The notes: generated by a model not told the origin, from the letters alone. 64,000 bases of DNA from JAEINY01 sp942490535 (GCA_942490535.1 CALNXQ010000005.1:1922001-1986000), one strand, 5' to 3'. Positions 1 through 9,511 are shown, counted from the stretch's first letter. Program-made: numbers and translations.

Positions 1-402
1 TAGGATGGTTCCTTCCCATTCAGTCCTTAATTCAAAAAGTATTTTGGCAGCCCCTAATAATGCAGCGCTGTGTGCATCATGTCCGCAAGCATGCATAACG
101 CCATTGTTCATGGAACAGTAGGGGGCATCATTTTCTTCCTGAATGGGTAACGCATCCATATCGGCTCTTAAGGCAATTACTTTTTTATGCGGATTCTTCC
201 CTGTGATTGTGCCAACGATACCTGTTTTGACATAGCCGGATTTATAAGGAATACCTATTTTTGTTAGTTGTTGTTGAATGTATTTTGAAGTGTTGATCTC
301 GTCAAAAGAAACTTCCGGATATTGATGTATGTACCTCCTGATTTCTATGATTTCGTTGATGTATTTTAATGTCAGATCTTTGATGCGTTGTTTGCTTTCC
401 AT
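1..402 (-). CDS. M20-family amidohydrolase/peptidase, 3'-truncated by window edge
   Basis: Reading leftward from an ATG at 402, the frame stays open to the window edge (134 codons). It contains MNNGVMHACGHDAHSAALLG, the signature of M20D metal-dependent amidohydrolases (N-acyl-amino-acid or hippurate hydrolases). The Cys and His of HACGHD are metal ligands in that family. ALRADMDALPIQEE just before it is the second conserved block. These are cytoplasmic enzymes that remove acyl groups from amino acids or cleave small amide conjugates; the substrate cannot be told from this half. It starts 6 bases after the stop of the permease at 409-777, so the two are probably co-transcribed. Family members are about 390 residues, so roughly two thirds lies outside the window. 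Confidence 0.9.
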   Translation of the reverse strand, partial: MESKQRIKDLTLKYINEIIEIRRYIHQYPEVSFDEINTSKYIQQQLTKIGIPYKSGYVKTGIVGTITGKNPHKKVIALRADMDALPIQEENDAPYCSMNNGVMHACGHDAHSAALLGAAKILFELRTEWEGTIL

Positions 403-408
403 GGTCAA

Positions 409-777
409 TTATTTTCCGAAAATCATTTTAAGTGAAATTACCAGCATAAATATTCCAAATACTTTTTTCAGAGTCTTGGCTGGTATATTAAGTGAAATTA
501 AACTACCCAGGTAGGCTCCTGCAATAAAAATGGTCATTAGGATGAGGGCTACCTTGATGTCGATGAAGCCCTTTTTGTAATACTGCATAGCCGCCAGGAT
601 ACCCGTAGGGGGCAATAAGATGGCAATGCTGGTGCCTTGTGCCAGGTGTTGATTGAACCCCATAAAATAGACCAAAGCCGGCACAATTATAATTCCCCCA
701 CCAACACCCAGGCTGCCGCTAACGATTCCGCCTAAGAGGCCAATTATAAGTAAGATGACGAGTTGGGATGTGGGCAT
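409..777 (-). CDS. TauE/SafE-family permease, half-length
   Basis: A 122-residue, very hydrophobic protein. It has the TauE/SafE opening (GLLGGIVSGSLGVGGGIIIVP), the glycine-rich block that follows the first membrane helix, and about four membrane segments. Full-length members have about 250 residues and two such halves, so this is a single-half version. It could work as a homodimer, and many short members exist in Bacteroidota. The family exports sulfite, sulfoacetate or related organic anions across the inner membrane; the substrate here is unknown. It is upstream in the same transcription direction as the amidohydrolase, with a 6-base gap. No frame disruption is visible at either end, so the short length looks genuine. 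Confidence 0.82.
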   Translation of the reverse strand: MPTSQLVILLIIGLLGGIVSGSLGVGGGIIIVPALVYFMGFNQHLAQGTSIAILLPPTGILAAMQYYKKGFIDIKVALILMTIFIAGAYLGSLISLNIPAKTLKKVFGIFMLVISLKMIFGK

Positions 778-879
778 GTGTTAATTTTTTAAAACTTTGT
801 TGTAAAGATAACACATGCTGATAGATTCCCACAAATCATCCATTTAAAAAATCTTAAAGCCCCTTTTTGAAGCTTCGCA

Positions 880-3201
880 TTAATTTGTGAAGTGATCGGC
901 GCTTAATCTTTTCTTGGGCTGATTGGGGCCTTCTACTAATAGTTCCAGTTTCGAATTGCCTGTTGATTGGAAATACAACAATTGGATGGGATAGCATCCA
1001 ATTTTTAAAGCGACAGACCCTACTTCTGTCTTGGCAGCGTGCAATCCATCATTGTTAACAATCAATTCGTTGTTGATTAAAAAAGCAGAACCATCATCTG
1101 ACGTCAGTGAAAAGTGGTATATCCCCTCCTTTTCGATGGTTAAATAACCGGCATAGGTGAGTCCAATTTTCTCATCTTTGATATCCTTTGGGAATAAACC
1201 ATTGTTTATAACACCTTCTTTTAAAGGGGGCGTATTCTCAATTTCACGTACCGACTTGAAACTTCCTTCATAATAGGCATACTTTAAACCATTTTGTCGT
1301 TCTTCTATGGGTAATGGCTTGAGATAGTTGAGCTTATTGAAGTTAACAACGATCGGTTTACTTTGAGTACCGTCTGATTTTTTAATGGAAATAGCCTTAA
1401 TGGTTCCGGACGCATTTACTTTAATGGGAGAATTGTATAAAAAGGATGCTTTGTTGGGTTCAGAGCCATCCGTTGTATAACGTATTTCCAAATCCTTAAT
1501 GGGATAGCCCAGGGAAATGTCCGTGATATCTACAAAGCCAATGTTTTCTGATTTACTAATCGGTTTTGGAACCTCGTAAAAGTAGTTGACACCAAGGTAA
1601 TCCAGGCGTTTTAGATGTTTTTCCAGGCGCTGACGGAAACTTTGCCAGTCACGTTTTTCCTTGGGGGACCAACAGACTTCAGCCAAAGCACAGGCCCTTG
1701 GGAAAACCATGTATTCAGCGTAATCAGGTGTTAATACATATTCAGTCCAGAGTAATCCTTCCGCACCAATAATGTATCGCGCTTCCTTTTCAGTGAGTTC
1801 ATAGGGAACCGGTTCATATTGATAGACGGATTCAAGTGTAGAATAGCCGCCGATGGCTAGTGGTTGTGTTTGTGGATCAGTTTGGTAATGGTCAAAATAA
1901 AGATGTGTATTGGGTGTCAGGATGACATCATGGCCCATTTTGGCGGCTTTGATACTCCCTGTTTCACCACGCCAACTCATGATGGTAGCACCCGGTAGAA
2001 TAGCTCCGTCTAATATTTCGTCCCAGCCCATGAGCGTGCGATTGTTTTTCGCTAAAAATCGCTGAATTCGCTTGATAAAGTAGCTGTGTAATTCGCTATC
2101 AGATTTTAAACCTTCATTTTTAACCCGTTGTTGACATTTGGGGCAGGACTTCCATCTTGTTTTCGGACATTCATCCCCTCCAATGTGGATGTATGGGCTC
2201 GGAAATAGATCCATTACTTCCGCAAGAACCCCTTGTAAAAACGTAAAGGTTTGTTCATTACCAGCACAAAATATTTCTTCATAGGAGCCCCATCGCGTAG
2301 CGACTTCATAGGGGCCGCCAGTACAGCCAATTTCTGGGTAAGCCGCTAATGCAGCCATGGAATGCGCCGGTAATTCAATTTCAGGTATGACCGTGATGAA
2401 TCGGTCTGCGGCATATTTCACTATCTCTTTGATTTCTTCGTGCGAGTAATAGCCACCATAGGGTTGACCATCAAATTTAAAAGGCGGACGAGCCCCGTGA
2501 CCAATTAAGGTTTCCTTGCGTTTCGATGCTATTTGGGCCAGTTTCGGATATTTCTTTATTTCAATGCGCCAGCCTTGATCTTCGGTCAAATGCCAATGAA
2601 AATAGTTCATTTTGTGGAAGGCCAGCTGATCAATGTATTTCTTAATAAAATCAACCGAAAAGAAATGCCGGCCTACATCTAAATGGAGGCTACGGAACTT
2701 GAATCGTGGCTCATCTTCAATGATGACAGCCGGAACCATCCAATCTCTATTATTCACCGGTATTTTGCTTTCAATTTCGGTGGGGAAAAGTTGACGTAAC
2801 GTCTGTATGCCGTAGAACAGGCCATTGGAATTTGCAGAACTAATGGTAATTCCCAGGCCATTGCATACGATGGTATAACTGCCTGGAACAGCCTGCAGGC
2901 TTTGATCAATTTTTAAATGAATGAAATTTTGACCAGGTAAATCGGTCTGAATCGCCAGTTTCATACTTGAAGGAATGGCTATCATTTGCTGCAAATAATC
3001 TGCGACTTGTCTTCCTTGGTTATCCAGACTCTTATAGACAATGACTGTTTGCTTGTTGAGCCGAAATTGTCCTTCAACGGATGTGATGCTTTTAGGTAAT
3101 GGGATAATGGAGTACGTCCGGGTCACTTCAGGTGTTTCTTGACAACTTGTTCCAAGTAGTACTAATAAAGCAAATGAAATATAAAGAGGTAAGGATTTCA
3201 T
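880..3201 (-). CDS. Beta-N-acetylhexosaminidase, GH20, with C-terminal PA14 domain (lipoprotein)
   Basis: A 773-residue secreted glycosidase that removes terminal GlcNAc/GalNAc from glycans or chitin oligosaccharides. The N-terminus is a lipoprotein signal (LLVLLGTSC, lipid Cys about residue 20). An N-terminal GH20b domain (about 30-155) precedes the catalytic barrel (about 165-510). HIGGDECPKTRW carries the catalytic Asp343-Glu344 pair of substrate-assisted GH20 enzymes. A chitobiase-type C-terminal domain follows (about 555-625, with IRYTTDGSEPN). The last 140 residues look like a PA14 domain (GYLTIEKEGIYHFSLTSDDG), likely carbohydrate-binding. It is monocistronic, with its own promoter just upstream. 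Substrate specificity is not deducible. Confidence 0.95.
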   Translation of the reverse strand: MKSLPLYISFALLVLLGTSCQETPEVTRTYSIIPLPKSITSVEGQFRLNKQTVIVYKSLDNQGRQVADYLQQMIAIPSSMKLAIQTDLPGQNFIHLKIDQSLQAVPGSYTIVCNGLGITISSANSNGLFYGIQTLRQLFPTEIESKIPVNNRDWMVPAVIIEDEPRFKFRSLHLDVGRHFFSVDFIKKYIDQLAFHKMNYFHWHLTEDQGWRIEIKKYPKLAQIASKRKETLIGHGARPPFKFDGQPYGGYYSHEEIKEIVKYAADRFITVIPEIELPAHSMAALAAYPEIGCTGGPYEVATRWGSYEEIFCAGNEQTFTFLQGVLAEVMDLFPSPYIHIGGDECPKTRWKSCPKCQQRVKNEGLKSDSELHSYFIKRIQRFLAKNNRTLMGWDEILDGAILPGATIMSWRGETGSIKAAKMGHDVILTPNTHLYFDHYQTDPQTQPLAIGGYSTLESVYQYEPVPYELTEKEARYIIGAEGLLWTEYVLTPDYAEYMVFPRACALAEVCWSPKEKRDWQSFRQRLEKHLKRLDYLGVNYFYEVPKPISKSENIGFVDITDISLGYPIKDLEIRYTTDGSEPNKASFLYNSPIKVNASGTIKAISIKKSDGTQSKPIVVNFNKLNYLKPLPIEERQNGLKYAYYEGSFKSVREIENTPPLKEGVINNGLFPKDIKDEKIGLTYAGYLTIEKEGIYHFSLTSDDGSAFLINNELIVNNDGLHAAKTEVGSVALKIGCYPIQLLYFQSTGNSKLELLVEGPNQPKKRLSADHFTN

Positions 3202-3239
3202 ATGGTGATATTTCCAGTAAGTCGGTTGTTATTTCCTTT

Positions 3240-3268
3240 CAAAAATAGTTAAAATTACGGGCCTTCAA
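3240..3268 (-). promoter_or_regulatory. Bacteroidota-type promoter of the GH20 gene
   Basis: On the minus strand, TATTTTTG (3247-3240) matches the -7 consensus TAnnTTTG. A TTG (3268-3266) lies 18 bases upstream. The -7 box is about 40 bases before the start codon at 3201. Confidence 0.5.
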
Positions 3269-3701
3269 TATAAACAGATAAATTTCTCCATTAACTTTTA
3301 TATTCCGAATCTAACTGGTCATTTAGTGCTTCTATTAATTGAGATCATTGAGTCATGACTAAGGATCGTCACACATTGAAAATGTTCTAATGTAGTGTTG
3401 TCTGAAGGTTAAAATGTTGGAGCCATAGTTATTAAAAAGGAGCATACGCATCAAACGGAAGTTTTGGGGGGCTGAATTATAAATGACATCTTACTTGTGT
3501 TTTGGTTAATATGTATATATGATTCGATTCAATGATCAAATATTTTTATAGCTTTGTGAGTGCTCAATGTTTTTAAGATCCTCATAAACAGGTTTTGGTT
3601 CAATTTTTGAACTGTTTTAAAATGCTTGCGTACACAGTATCGCAGTGACAAAATAGATTGTGGAATTATTAACATATAACATTATAAAAGATTTTATAGC
3701 T
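3269..3701. other. Intergenic region, 5' of the DUF1573 gene
   Basis: AT-rich divergent spacer with no convincing reading frame. A perfect TAnnTTTG box (TAGCTTTG, 3549-3556, plus strand) could be the -7 element for the gene at 3702, but I see no good -33 partner, and it would imply a leader of about 140 bases. Confidence 0.35.
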
Positions 3702-4787
3702 ATGAAAAGAACTTTGTTTATAGCACTGATTGCCATTATATCAGCAACCTTTGTTCAGGCTCAACATGCTAAGCCGAATTTGGCGTTCGAGAAAACCCTA
3801 CATGATTTTGGTGAGATGAAGGAAGATGGGGGAAAGGTCACCTATGCGTTTGATTTTACAAATACGGGTGGTCAACCGCTGGTATTACATAACGTACAAG
3901 CGTCTTGTGGTTGCACGACGCCGGAATGGACCAGAAATCCTATTCCTCCCGGAGGAAAAGGGTATGTGAAAGCGACCTTCGATCCGCGTAATCGGCCGGG
4001 TAATTTTAACAAAACCGTTACTGTGGCATCCAATGCCGTAAATCCAACGGTTGTACTTCGTATCATCGGACAAGTGACACCACGTGAGAAAACCATGGAA
4101 GATATATATCCAAATGTTCTGGGGCCGATACGTGTTGAAACATCGCATATGGCCTTTACGAAAATGGCTCCCAAACAAAAAAAGACTGAGCAGATTAAAG
4201 TAATCAGTACATCTGAAGAGCCTGTTAAAATAGGTTTTATTAATGTGCCCAATCATGTGAAGATTTCAGCTGAACCAGAAATTCTAAAGCCCGGGCAAAC
4301 AGGTGTAATAACGGCTTCTTATGATGCGGAACTGAAAAATGATTGGGGATTTGTAGTGGATCAGGTGTTTGTCATTTTCAATGATGTGAAAGAATATAAA
4401 AACCGGCTTTCGGTGAGTGCTTCTATTGAAGAGGATTTTAGTTCCTGGACCGACGAACAAACAGCGAATGCTCCAGTTGTTGAGATCTCTGAGAAAACCT
4501 GGGATTTTGGTGAAATCAAACAAGGTGATAAAGTAGAACATGGTTTTGTGGTGAAGAACAATGGTAAGTCTGAATTAATTATTCGCAAGGTGAAAGCTTC
4601 TTGTGGGTGTACAGCAATCAAACCCCAAAAAACAGTTTTGGCACCTGGGGAATCTACTGAGATTGCAACAGTCTTTAATTCGCAGGGCAAAAGTGGCCGT
4701 CAGAATAAATCTGTAACTGTTGTGACCAATGATCCCAAAAGTACCAGTGTTTTGCTTCGGATCACAGGCAATGTCTTGATGAATTAA
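3702..4787 (+). CDS. Secreted DUF1573 (ASH/MSP-like) protein, two repeats
   Basis: A 361-residue protein from the ATG at 3702. The frame is open 42 bases further up, but only the 3702 start puts a clean signal peptide (MKRTLFIALIAII...VQAQ) at the N-terminus. It holds two DUF1573 Ig-like domains. Each has the hallmark FDFG-type strand (LHDFGEMKEDG, about 36; WDFGEIKQGD, about 267) and the V-x-A-S-CGCT motif (ASCGCTTPEW and ASCGCTAIKP). A third, cysteine-less domain sits between them. DUF1573 proteins are periplasmic or surface proteins, very common in Bacteroidota, with no firmly assigned function. A terminator follows at 4818. Confidence 0.88.
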   Translation: MKRTLFIALIAIISATFVQAQHAKPNLAFEKTLHDFGEMKEDGGKVTYAFDFTNTGGQPLVLHNVQASCGCTTPEWTRNPIPPGGKGYVKATFDPRNRPGNFNKTVTVASNAVNPTVVLRIIGQVTPREKTMEDIYPNVLGPIRVETSHMAFTKMAPKQKKTEQIKVISTSEEPVKIGFINVPNHVKISAEPEILKPGQTGVITASYDAELKNDWGFVVDQVFVIFNDVKEYKNRLSVSASIEEDFSSWTDEQTANAPVVEISEKTWDFGEIKQGDKVEHGFVVKNNGKSELIIRKVKASCGCTAIKPQKTVLAPGESTEIATVFNSQGKSGRQNKSVTVVTNDPKSTSVLLRITGNVLMN

Positions 4788-4817
4788 GCGATTGGATATT
4801 TAATTTATATATAAATG

Positions 4818-4850
4818 GAGAGTTGGCAAATGGCGCAGCTCTCTTTTTTA
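4818..4850 (+). terminator. Rho-independent terminator after DUF1573 gene
   Basis: GAGAGTTG (4818-4825) pairs with CAGCTCTC (4836-4843, one G-T wobble), then TTTTTT. Confidence 0.75.
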
Positions 4851-4871
4851 TGTTTTTAAAGGGCGATAAAA

Positions 4872-5987
4872 ATGGGATTTAGCGATGATCATCATCATAT
4901 TGAGAATGATCCTCAATATAAAGGATTGAAGGTAAATAAGGGCGTGGCCTCGGTGCCTTCGGTGAATCCGGATGCGGCCAAGCGGTTTTTGACGCGGCGC
5001 CGGCCAAAATTATCGATTGATGAGTATGTGTCCGGTATTCTGAATGGTAATGTCACCGTTTTGAGCCAGGCTGTTACCATGGTGGAAAGTGCTAAGCCGG
5101 AACATCAGCAAATAGCACAACAGATTATCGAAAAGTGTTTACCACATGCCGGTAACAGTATCCGTCTGGGGATTACAGGTGTGCCAGGCGCCGGGAAAAG
5201 TACATTTATTGAGTCACTAGGGATGCACATCATTGGCAATGGTGGCAAATTAGCTGTATTGGCCATTGATCCCTCCAGTGAGCGGTCGAAAGGAAGCATC
5301 CTGGGGGATAAAACACGCATGGAGAAACTTTCGGGCCAGCAGAATGCCTACATTCGGCCTTCGCCATCGGCTGGATCGTTGGGCGGGGTTGCCCGTAAGA
5401 CACGTGAAACCATTGTCCTGTGTGAAGCTGCCGGTTTTGATACCATTTTCATTGAAACGGTTGGGGTGGGCCAATCTGAAACGGCCGTACATTCTATGGT
5501 GGATTTCTTTTTACTATTGATGTTGGCAGGAGCAGGTGATGAATTACAAGGTATCAAACGGGGTATTATGGAGATGGCCGACGCCATTACGATTAATAAA
5601 GCGGATGGTAATAATGTCAATCGGGCGAAGTTGGCACAGGCGGAATACCGCAGTGCCTTGCATTTATTTCCGGCCACTAAATCCGGATGGGTACCTGAAG
5701 TAAAAACCTGTTCGGCATTACATCACGAAGGTGTTTCTGAAATATGGGAGATGGTGCAGAATTATATCAAGTTGACCCGTGAGAATGACTATTTTGCCAA
5801 TAATCGAAGAGCTCAGGCTAAGTATTGGATGTTTGAGAGTATTAATGAACAATTGCGAAGTCATTTTTATCAACATCCTGACATAAAGCAACAGATCGAT
5901 CACTATGAAAAATTGGTTTTGAATGACGAGAAAAGTTCATTTGTGGCGGCCAAAGATTTGTTAGATCAGTATTTTAAACAGTTATAA
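4872..5987 (+). CDS. meaB: Methylmalonyl-CoA mutase-associated GTPase MeaB
   Basis: A 371-residue cytoplasmic G3E-type GTPase that protects and reloads adenosylcobalamin-dependent methylmalonyl-CoA mutase. Walker A is GVPGAGKS (about 103-110). Family motifs follow: LAIDPSSERSKGSILGDKTRM (switch region, about 130), ETVGVGQSE (about 198) and NKADG (the base-specifying NKxD, about 242). Length matches MeaB/ArgK. No mutase gene lies nearby, but a PduO-type cobalamin adenosyltransferase is at 49993-50553. The downstream thioredoxin-like gene begins 43 bases after the stop with no terminator between, so read-through is likely. The first 35 residues are polar and family-variable. Confidence 0.95.
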   Translation: MGFSDDHHHIENDPQYKGLKVNKGVASVPSVNPDAAKRFLTRRRPKLSIDEYVSGILNGNVTVLSQAVTMVESAKPEHQQIAQQIIEKCLPHAGNSIRLGITGVPGAGKSTFIESLGMHIIGNGGKLAVLAIDPSSERSKGSILGDKTRMEKLSGQQNAYIRPSPSAGSLGGVARKTRETIVLCEAAGFDTIFIETVGVGQSETAVHSMVDFFLLLMLAGAGDELQGIKRGIMEMADAITINKADGNNVNRAKLAQAEYRSALHLFPATKSGWVPEVKTCSALHHEGVSEIWEMVQNYIKLTRENDYFANNRRAQAKYWMFESINEQLRSHFYQHPDIKQQIDHYEKLVLNDEKSSFVAAKDLLDQYFKQL

Positions 5988-6030
5988 TCAGCGTTGAGGA
6001 CGGTTTGCGGGCCATTGACGTAAATAAAGA

Positions 6031-7137
6031 ATGAGTATGAGAAAGTTAGTGTTGGCGATGTTTGGAATCGCCATGTTGGTTGCTTGTCAGCCTAAAGGTT
6101 ATAAAGTGAGTGGTACCCTGGAAGGCGCTGCTGATGGTAAAGTATTTTTGAAGAGTATTAAAGATGGTCAACCTGTGACAATCGATACGGCTGAAGTAGT
6201 GGAACAAAAGTTTATGTTTCAGGGGGATGCTGTAAAGGATGCCCAATTGCATTTGATTTATTATGCCGATGGCCAGGTGCCGATTGCGTTATTTTTAGAG
6301 AATGCTGATATCACCATTTCTGGCAAGCATGATGACTTGCAAAAAGCTGTTATCACCGGATCTCCAATGAATGAATTGCTAAAGAAATTCAACGATGAAA
6401 TGCCGGGCATGGAGCGTTCCAATGATATCCGCAATGAATTTATGCAAGCTCAGATGTCACAGGATCAAGAGAAGATGAAGGCCTTGGGTGAGGAGATGAA
6501 CAGCATCATGGAGAAGCAAAAAGTGTATTTCGAAACATTTGTGAATAGCAATACCGATAATGCCCTGGGGGCTTTCCTGGCCTTGAATATGGCGTCTTCA
6601 ATGAAGCTGGAGGAGTTAAAGGCACTTATCTCCAAGTTTGAAACCAGCTTGGGCGATCATACCTATGTGCAGGAATTGAAGAAAGTGGTAGAGCCAATGG
6701 AAGCGCAGGAGAAGGCTATGGAAGCGACGAAAGAAGGAAATGTGGCACCAGAGTTTTCATTAAATACGAAAGAGGGAGAGGCTGTTAGTTTAAGTTCATT
6801 CCGTGGTAAATATGTACTGGTTGATTTCTGGGCCAGCTGGTGTGCCCCTTGTCGTCAGGAAAATCCCAATGTGGTAAAAGCCTATCAGGCTTATAATGCC
6901 AAGGGATTTGAGGTCTTCAGTGTGTCGGTCGATCAGGATGCCACAAAATGGGAACAAGCCGTTAAAGATGATGGATTAGTGTGGTCTCAGGTGCGTGATA
7001 CCGATGGTGAAGTGGCCAAAATGTACGCCATTCAAAGTATCCCAACCACTTTGTTGTTGGATCAGGAAGGTAAAATTATCGCTAAAAACCTTCGGGGTGC
7101 AGCGCTGGAAGAAAAGCTGGCTGAGCTGTTGAACTAG
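6031..7137 (+). CDS. TlpA-type thiol-disulfide lipoprotein with DUF4369, paralogue 1
   Basis: A 368-residue lipoprotein (AMLVAC lipobox, Cys about 19). The paralogues begin MRKL/MKKL, so the ATG at 6037 may be the true start. The N-terminal DUF4369 domain (about 25-115, GTLEGAADGKVFLK) leads into a charged helical linker rich in Met/Glu (about 120-235). The C-terminal AhpC/TSA-thioredoxin domain (about 240-368) has WASWCAPC (C271, C274) and the cis-Pro region IQSIPTT. Such proteins reduce or exchange disulfides in the periplasm. It is the first of three tandem copies that differ in the active-site dipeptide (AP, GP, SP). A terminator follows at 7161. Confidence 0.92.
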   Translation: MSMRKLVLAMFGIAMLVACQPKGYKVSGTLEGAADGKVFLKSIKDGQPVTIDTAEVVEQKFMFQGDAVKDAQLHLIYYADGQVPIALFLENADITISGKHDDLQKAVITGSPMNELLKKFNDEMPGMERSNDIRNEFMQAQMSQDQEKMKALGEEMNSIMEKQKVYFETFVNSNTDNALGAFLALNMASSMKLEELKALISKFETSLGDHTYVQELKKVVEPMEAQEKAMEATKEGNVAPEFSLNTKEGEAVSLSSFRGKYVLVDFWASWCAPCRQENPNVVKAYQAYNAKGFEVFSVSVDQDATKWEQAVKDDGLVWSQVRDTDGEVAKMYAIQSIPTTLLLDQEGKIIAKNLRGAALEEKLAELLN

Positions 7138-7160
7138 GTTCATTAGAATAAGTTATCGAA

Positions 7161-7190
7161 AGCATGGGTGGTGGCATCCATGCTTTTTTT
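7161..7190 (+). terminator. Terminator after TlpA paralogue 1
   Basis: AGCATGG (7161-7167) pairs with CCATGCT (7178-7184), followed by a T run. It separates paralogue 1 from the next two. Confidence 0.75.
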
Positions 7191-7274
7191 ATGTATATAT
7201 ATAGAATTGTGCTTTTATTTATGCTAATATTATTCTAGTTTTAAGCGAATTTAATAATCCTTAATTAACTACAA

Positions 7275-8357
7275 ATGAGAAAATTGTTTATTGGGGCATT
7301 GGCCTTATTGGCTGTTGCTTGTCATACAAAAGAAGAACAATTTAAAATTACCCTGAAAGCTGAAGGTGCAGAAAATCAAGTGTTCGTCCTTGGTAAAATG
7401 GAACAACGAAATTTTGTGGGACTGGATACAGCTCAACTTGTAAATGGTCTTTATGAGTTTACCGGTAAGCTGGATTACCCTCAATTTTTGTCCATTGCTG
7501 AAGAAGGTAAAAGGCCTGCGTTACGATTTTATGCGGAGAATGCTGCCATTCAAATTAACGGACACCTCGATTCTCTGGCCATAGCTTCTATACTAGGATC
7601 CGTTTCTCACGATCTGTTTAGGAGTTATAAAGATTTAATGAAACCGTTTGATGAGCGGGAAGAGCAGTTGTATGCTGATTATCGCACTGCTTCAGAAGCA
7701 AAGGATCAGGAAACCATTGATCAATTGACGGATGATTACAATCAGTTGACAGCTGAGAAAGAAGCTAAAACGGGTGAATTTATTGACGCCAACTGTCAAT
7801 CTCCTGTGGCCGTTGACCTGGTCAAGCAAAACTTCTTCATGTCAGACTATGCTGAGTTGCAGAAACAATTTAATAAACTGGATACAGCCTTAATGGTGCT
7901 GCCGGTTTATCAGGAGATTAATGATCGTCTGGTAATTCTGGAGAAGGTCCAAATTGGAAAAGAGGCACCTGATTTTACCTTGACATCCATCGATGGACAA
8001 GAGGTGTCGTTAAAATCATTGCGTGGAAGCTATTTGTTAGTGGACTTTTGGGCCAGTTGGTGTGGGCCGTGTCGGAAGGAAAATCCAAATGTTAAAGAAG
8101 CATATAATAAGTTTCATGAAAAAGGTTTTGATGTCTTAAGTGTTTCTGTTGATCGGGATCAAAATGCCTGGCGTAAGGCGGTTGATGAAGATGGAATGAC
8201 CTGGAATCTGTTGCATGATGATAAAAGTGTCGCTTCTGAACTTTATGGTGTGACCGGAATACCTCATATTTTGTTGTTAGATAAAGACGGAGTCATCATT
8301 GCCAAAAACATTCATGGTAAGGAGATTCATGAAAAATTGGAAGAAGTACTCTTATAA
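7275..8357 (+). CDS. TlpA-type thiol-disulfide lipoprotein with DUF4369, paralogue 2
   Basis: A 360-residue lipoprotein (LLAVAC lipobox, Cys about 16) with the same layout as its neighbours: DUF4369 (about 22-110), coiled linker (about 120-220), thioredoxin-like domain with WASWCGPC (C263, C266) and VTGIPHI as the cis-Pro loop. The CGPC dipeptide is that of classical thioredoxin, unlike paralogues 1 and 3, so its redox potential may differ. The gap to paralogue 3 is only 39 bases without a terminator, so 2 and 3 probably form one transcript. The partner reductase is unknown; no CcdA/DsbD-like gene is in the window. Confidence 0.92.
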   Translation: MRKLFIGALALLAVACHTKEEQFKITLKAEGAENQVFVLGKMEQRNFVGLDTAQLVNGLYEFTGKLDYPQFLSIAEEGKRPALRFYAENAAIQINGHLDSLAIASILGSVSHDLFRSYKDLMKPFDEREEQLYADYRTASEAKDQETIDQLTDDYNQLTAEKEAKTGEFIDANCQSPVAVDLVKQNFFMSDYAELQKQFNKLDTALMVLPVYQEINDRLVILEKVQIGKEAPDFTLTSIDGQEVSLKSLRGSYLLVDFWASWCGPCRKENPNVKEAYNKFHEKGFDVLSVSVDRDQNAWRKAVDEDGMTWNLLHDDKSVASELYGVTGIPHILLLDKDGVIIAKNIHGKEIHEKLEEVLL

Positions 8358-8396
8358 TCTGCATGTATACTATTAATTGCTAAATACCTGAATAAA

Positions 8397-9494
8397 ATGA
8401 AAAAATTATTTATTGGAGCTTTCGCGCTTGCGATGGTGGCTGTTAGTTGTCAGCAAGAACCTGCTGGTTTGACGTTACAAGGAAAGCTTGACGGAACCAC
8501 CGATCAGCCTGTTACTGTAAGTATTTATGGGAAAGATGGCATGAAGACGCTTGATACCTTGCAATTGACCAATGGCATTGTGAACTACACCACCCATTTG
8601 GATCAGCCTGTTTTGGTGATAGTCGGTGTTGAGAATAGTCGTAACCGAGTAAGCTTTTTTGGCGAAAATGTAGCGTATACCATCGATGGTCAACTGGATA
8701 GCCTTTCAGAGGCGGCGGTAACCGGAGGGGAATTGTTTGCTGCCTATAAAACCATTGCAGAGTCACAGGATGCCATTCGTAAACGTGGAGGTGAGTTGCG
8801 CAATGAATATAATGCTGCCAGGCAGTCAGGTGATACCGCTCGTCAAAGTGCCATTATTAAAGAATATGATGCTGGTGAGAAAGAAGTTGAAGCGCAGCAG
8901 AAGGAATTTGTCAAGAATAATGCAAGCTCTCCGGTAGCTGCGTTTATGGTGAGGAATTTATATGGTCATAAGTCTTTGGAAGAAATACAGGAAGGCATTG
9001 CCATGTTGGATTCTACTCTTGCCACTTCGCCTTATTATGTCGCCTTAATGGAGCGAGTGGAAAAGTTACAGAATGTGGCTATTGGTAAAGTGGCCCCTGA
9101 TTTTACCATGATGGATGTGGAGGGGAATCCATTATCCTTATCTGCCTTAAAAGGGAAGTATGTTTTGATTGATTTTTGGGCCAGCTGGTGTTCGCCATGC
9201 CGTCAGGAGAATCCCCATGTAGTGGAACTGTACAATGAGTTTCATGAGAAGGGATTTGATATCCTTGGCGTGTCGCTGGATCAGAAGAAAGAAGCCTGGT
9301 TAAAAGCCATTGCTGACGATCAGTTAACCTGGAATCATGTATCGGATCTGAAAGGGTGGAAGAACGAAGTTGCTCAATTATATGGTGTTTCGTCAATTCC
9401 TCATACTGTTCTTTTAGATCAGGAAGGAAAGATCGTTGCTAAGAATTTACGCGGTGATGAGTTGCGAGCTAAAGTAGCAGAGTTATTGAATTAA
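8397..9494 (+). CDS. TlpA-type thiol-disulfide lipoprotein with DUF4369, paralogue 3
   Basis: A 365-residue lipoprotein (MVAVSC lipobox, Cys about 19). It has DUF4369 (LQGKLDGTTDQPVTVSIYG, about 28-115), a linker rich in Glu/Gln/Ala, and a thioredoxin-like C-terminus with WASWCSPC (C265, C268) and VSSIPHT. The sequence is close enough to paralogues 1 and 2 throughout to indicate tandem duplication rather than separate recruitment. A strong terminator at 9512-9540 ends the set. The likely role is periplasmic thiol-disulfide exchange on an envelope client; which client cannot be read from the sequence. Confidence 0.92.
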   Translation: MKKLFIGAFALAMVAVSCQQEPAGLTLQGKLDGTTDQPVTVSIYGKDGMKTLDTLQLTNGIVNYTTHLDQPVLVIVGVENSRNRVSFFGENVAYTIDGQLDSLSEAAVTGGELFAAYKTIAESQDAIRKRGGELRNEYNAARQSGDTARQSAIIKEYDAGEKEVEAQQKEFVKNNASSPVAAFMVRNLYGHKSLEEIQEGIAMLDSTLATSPYYVALMERVEKLQNVAIGKVAPDFTMMDVEGNPLSLSALKGKYVLIDFWASWCSPCRQENPHVVELYNEFHEKGFDILGVSLDQKKEAWLKAIADDQLTWNHVSDLKGWKNEVAQLYGVSSIPHTVLLDQEGKIVAKNLRGDELRAKVAELLN

Positions 9495-9511
9495 TAAAGT
9501 TGGAAAAGAGT

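Noticed and set aside
4284..4690. Minus-strand open frames inside the DUF1573 gene
   Set aside because: Shadow frames: the plus strand encodes an intact protein with clear domains, and the antisense peptides have no recognisable features.
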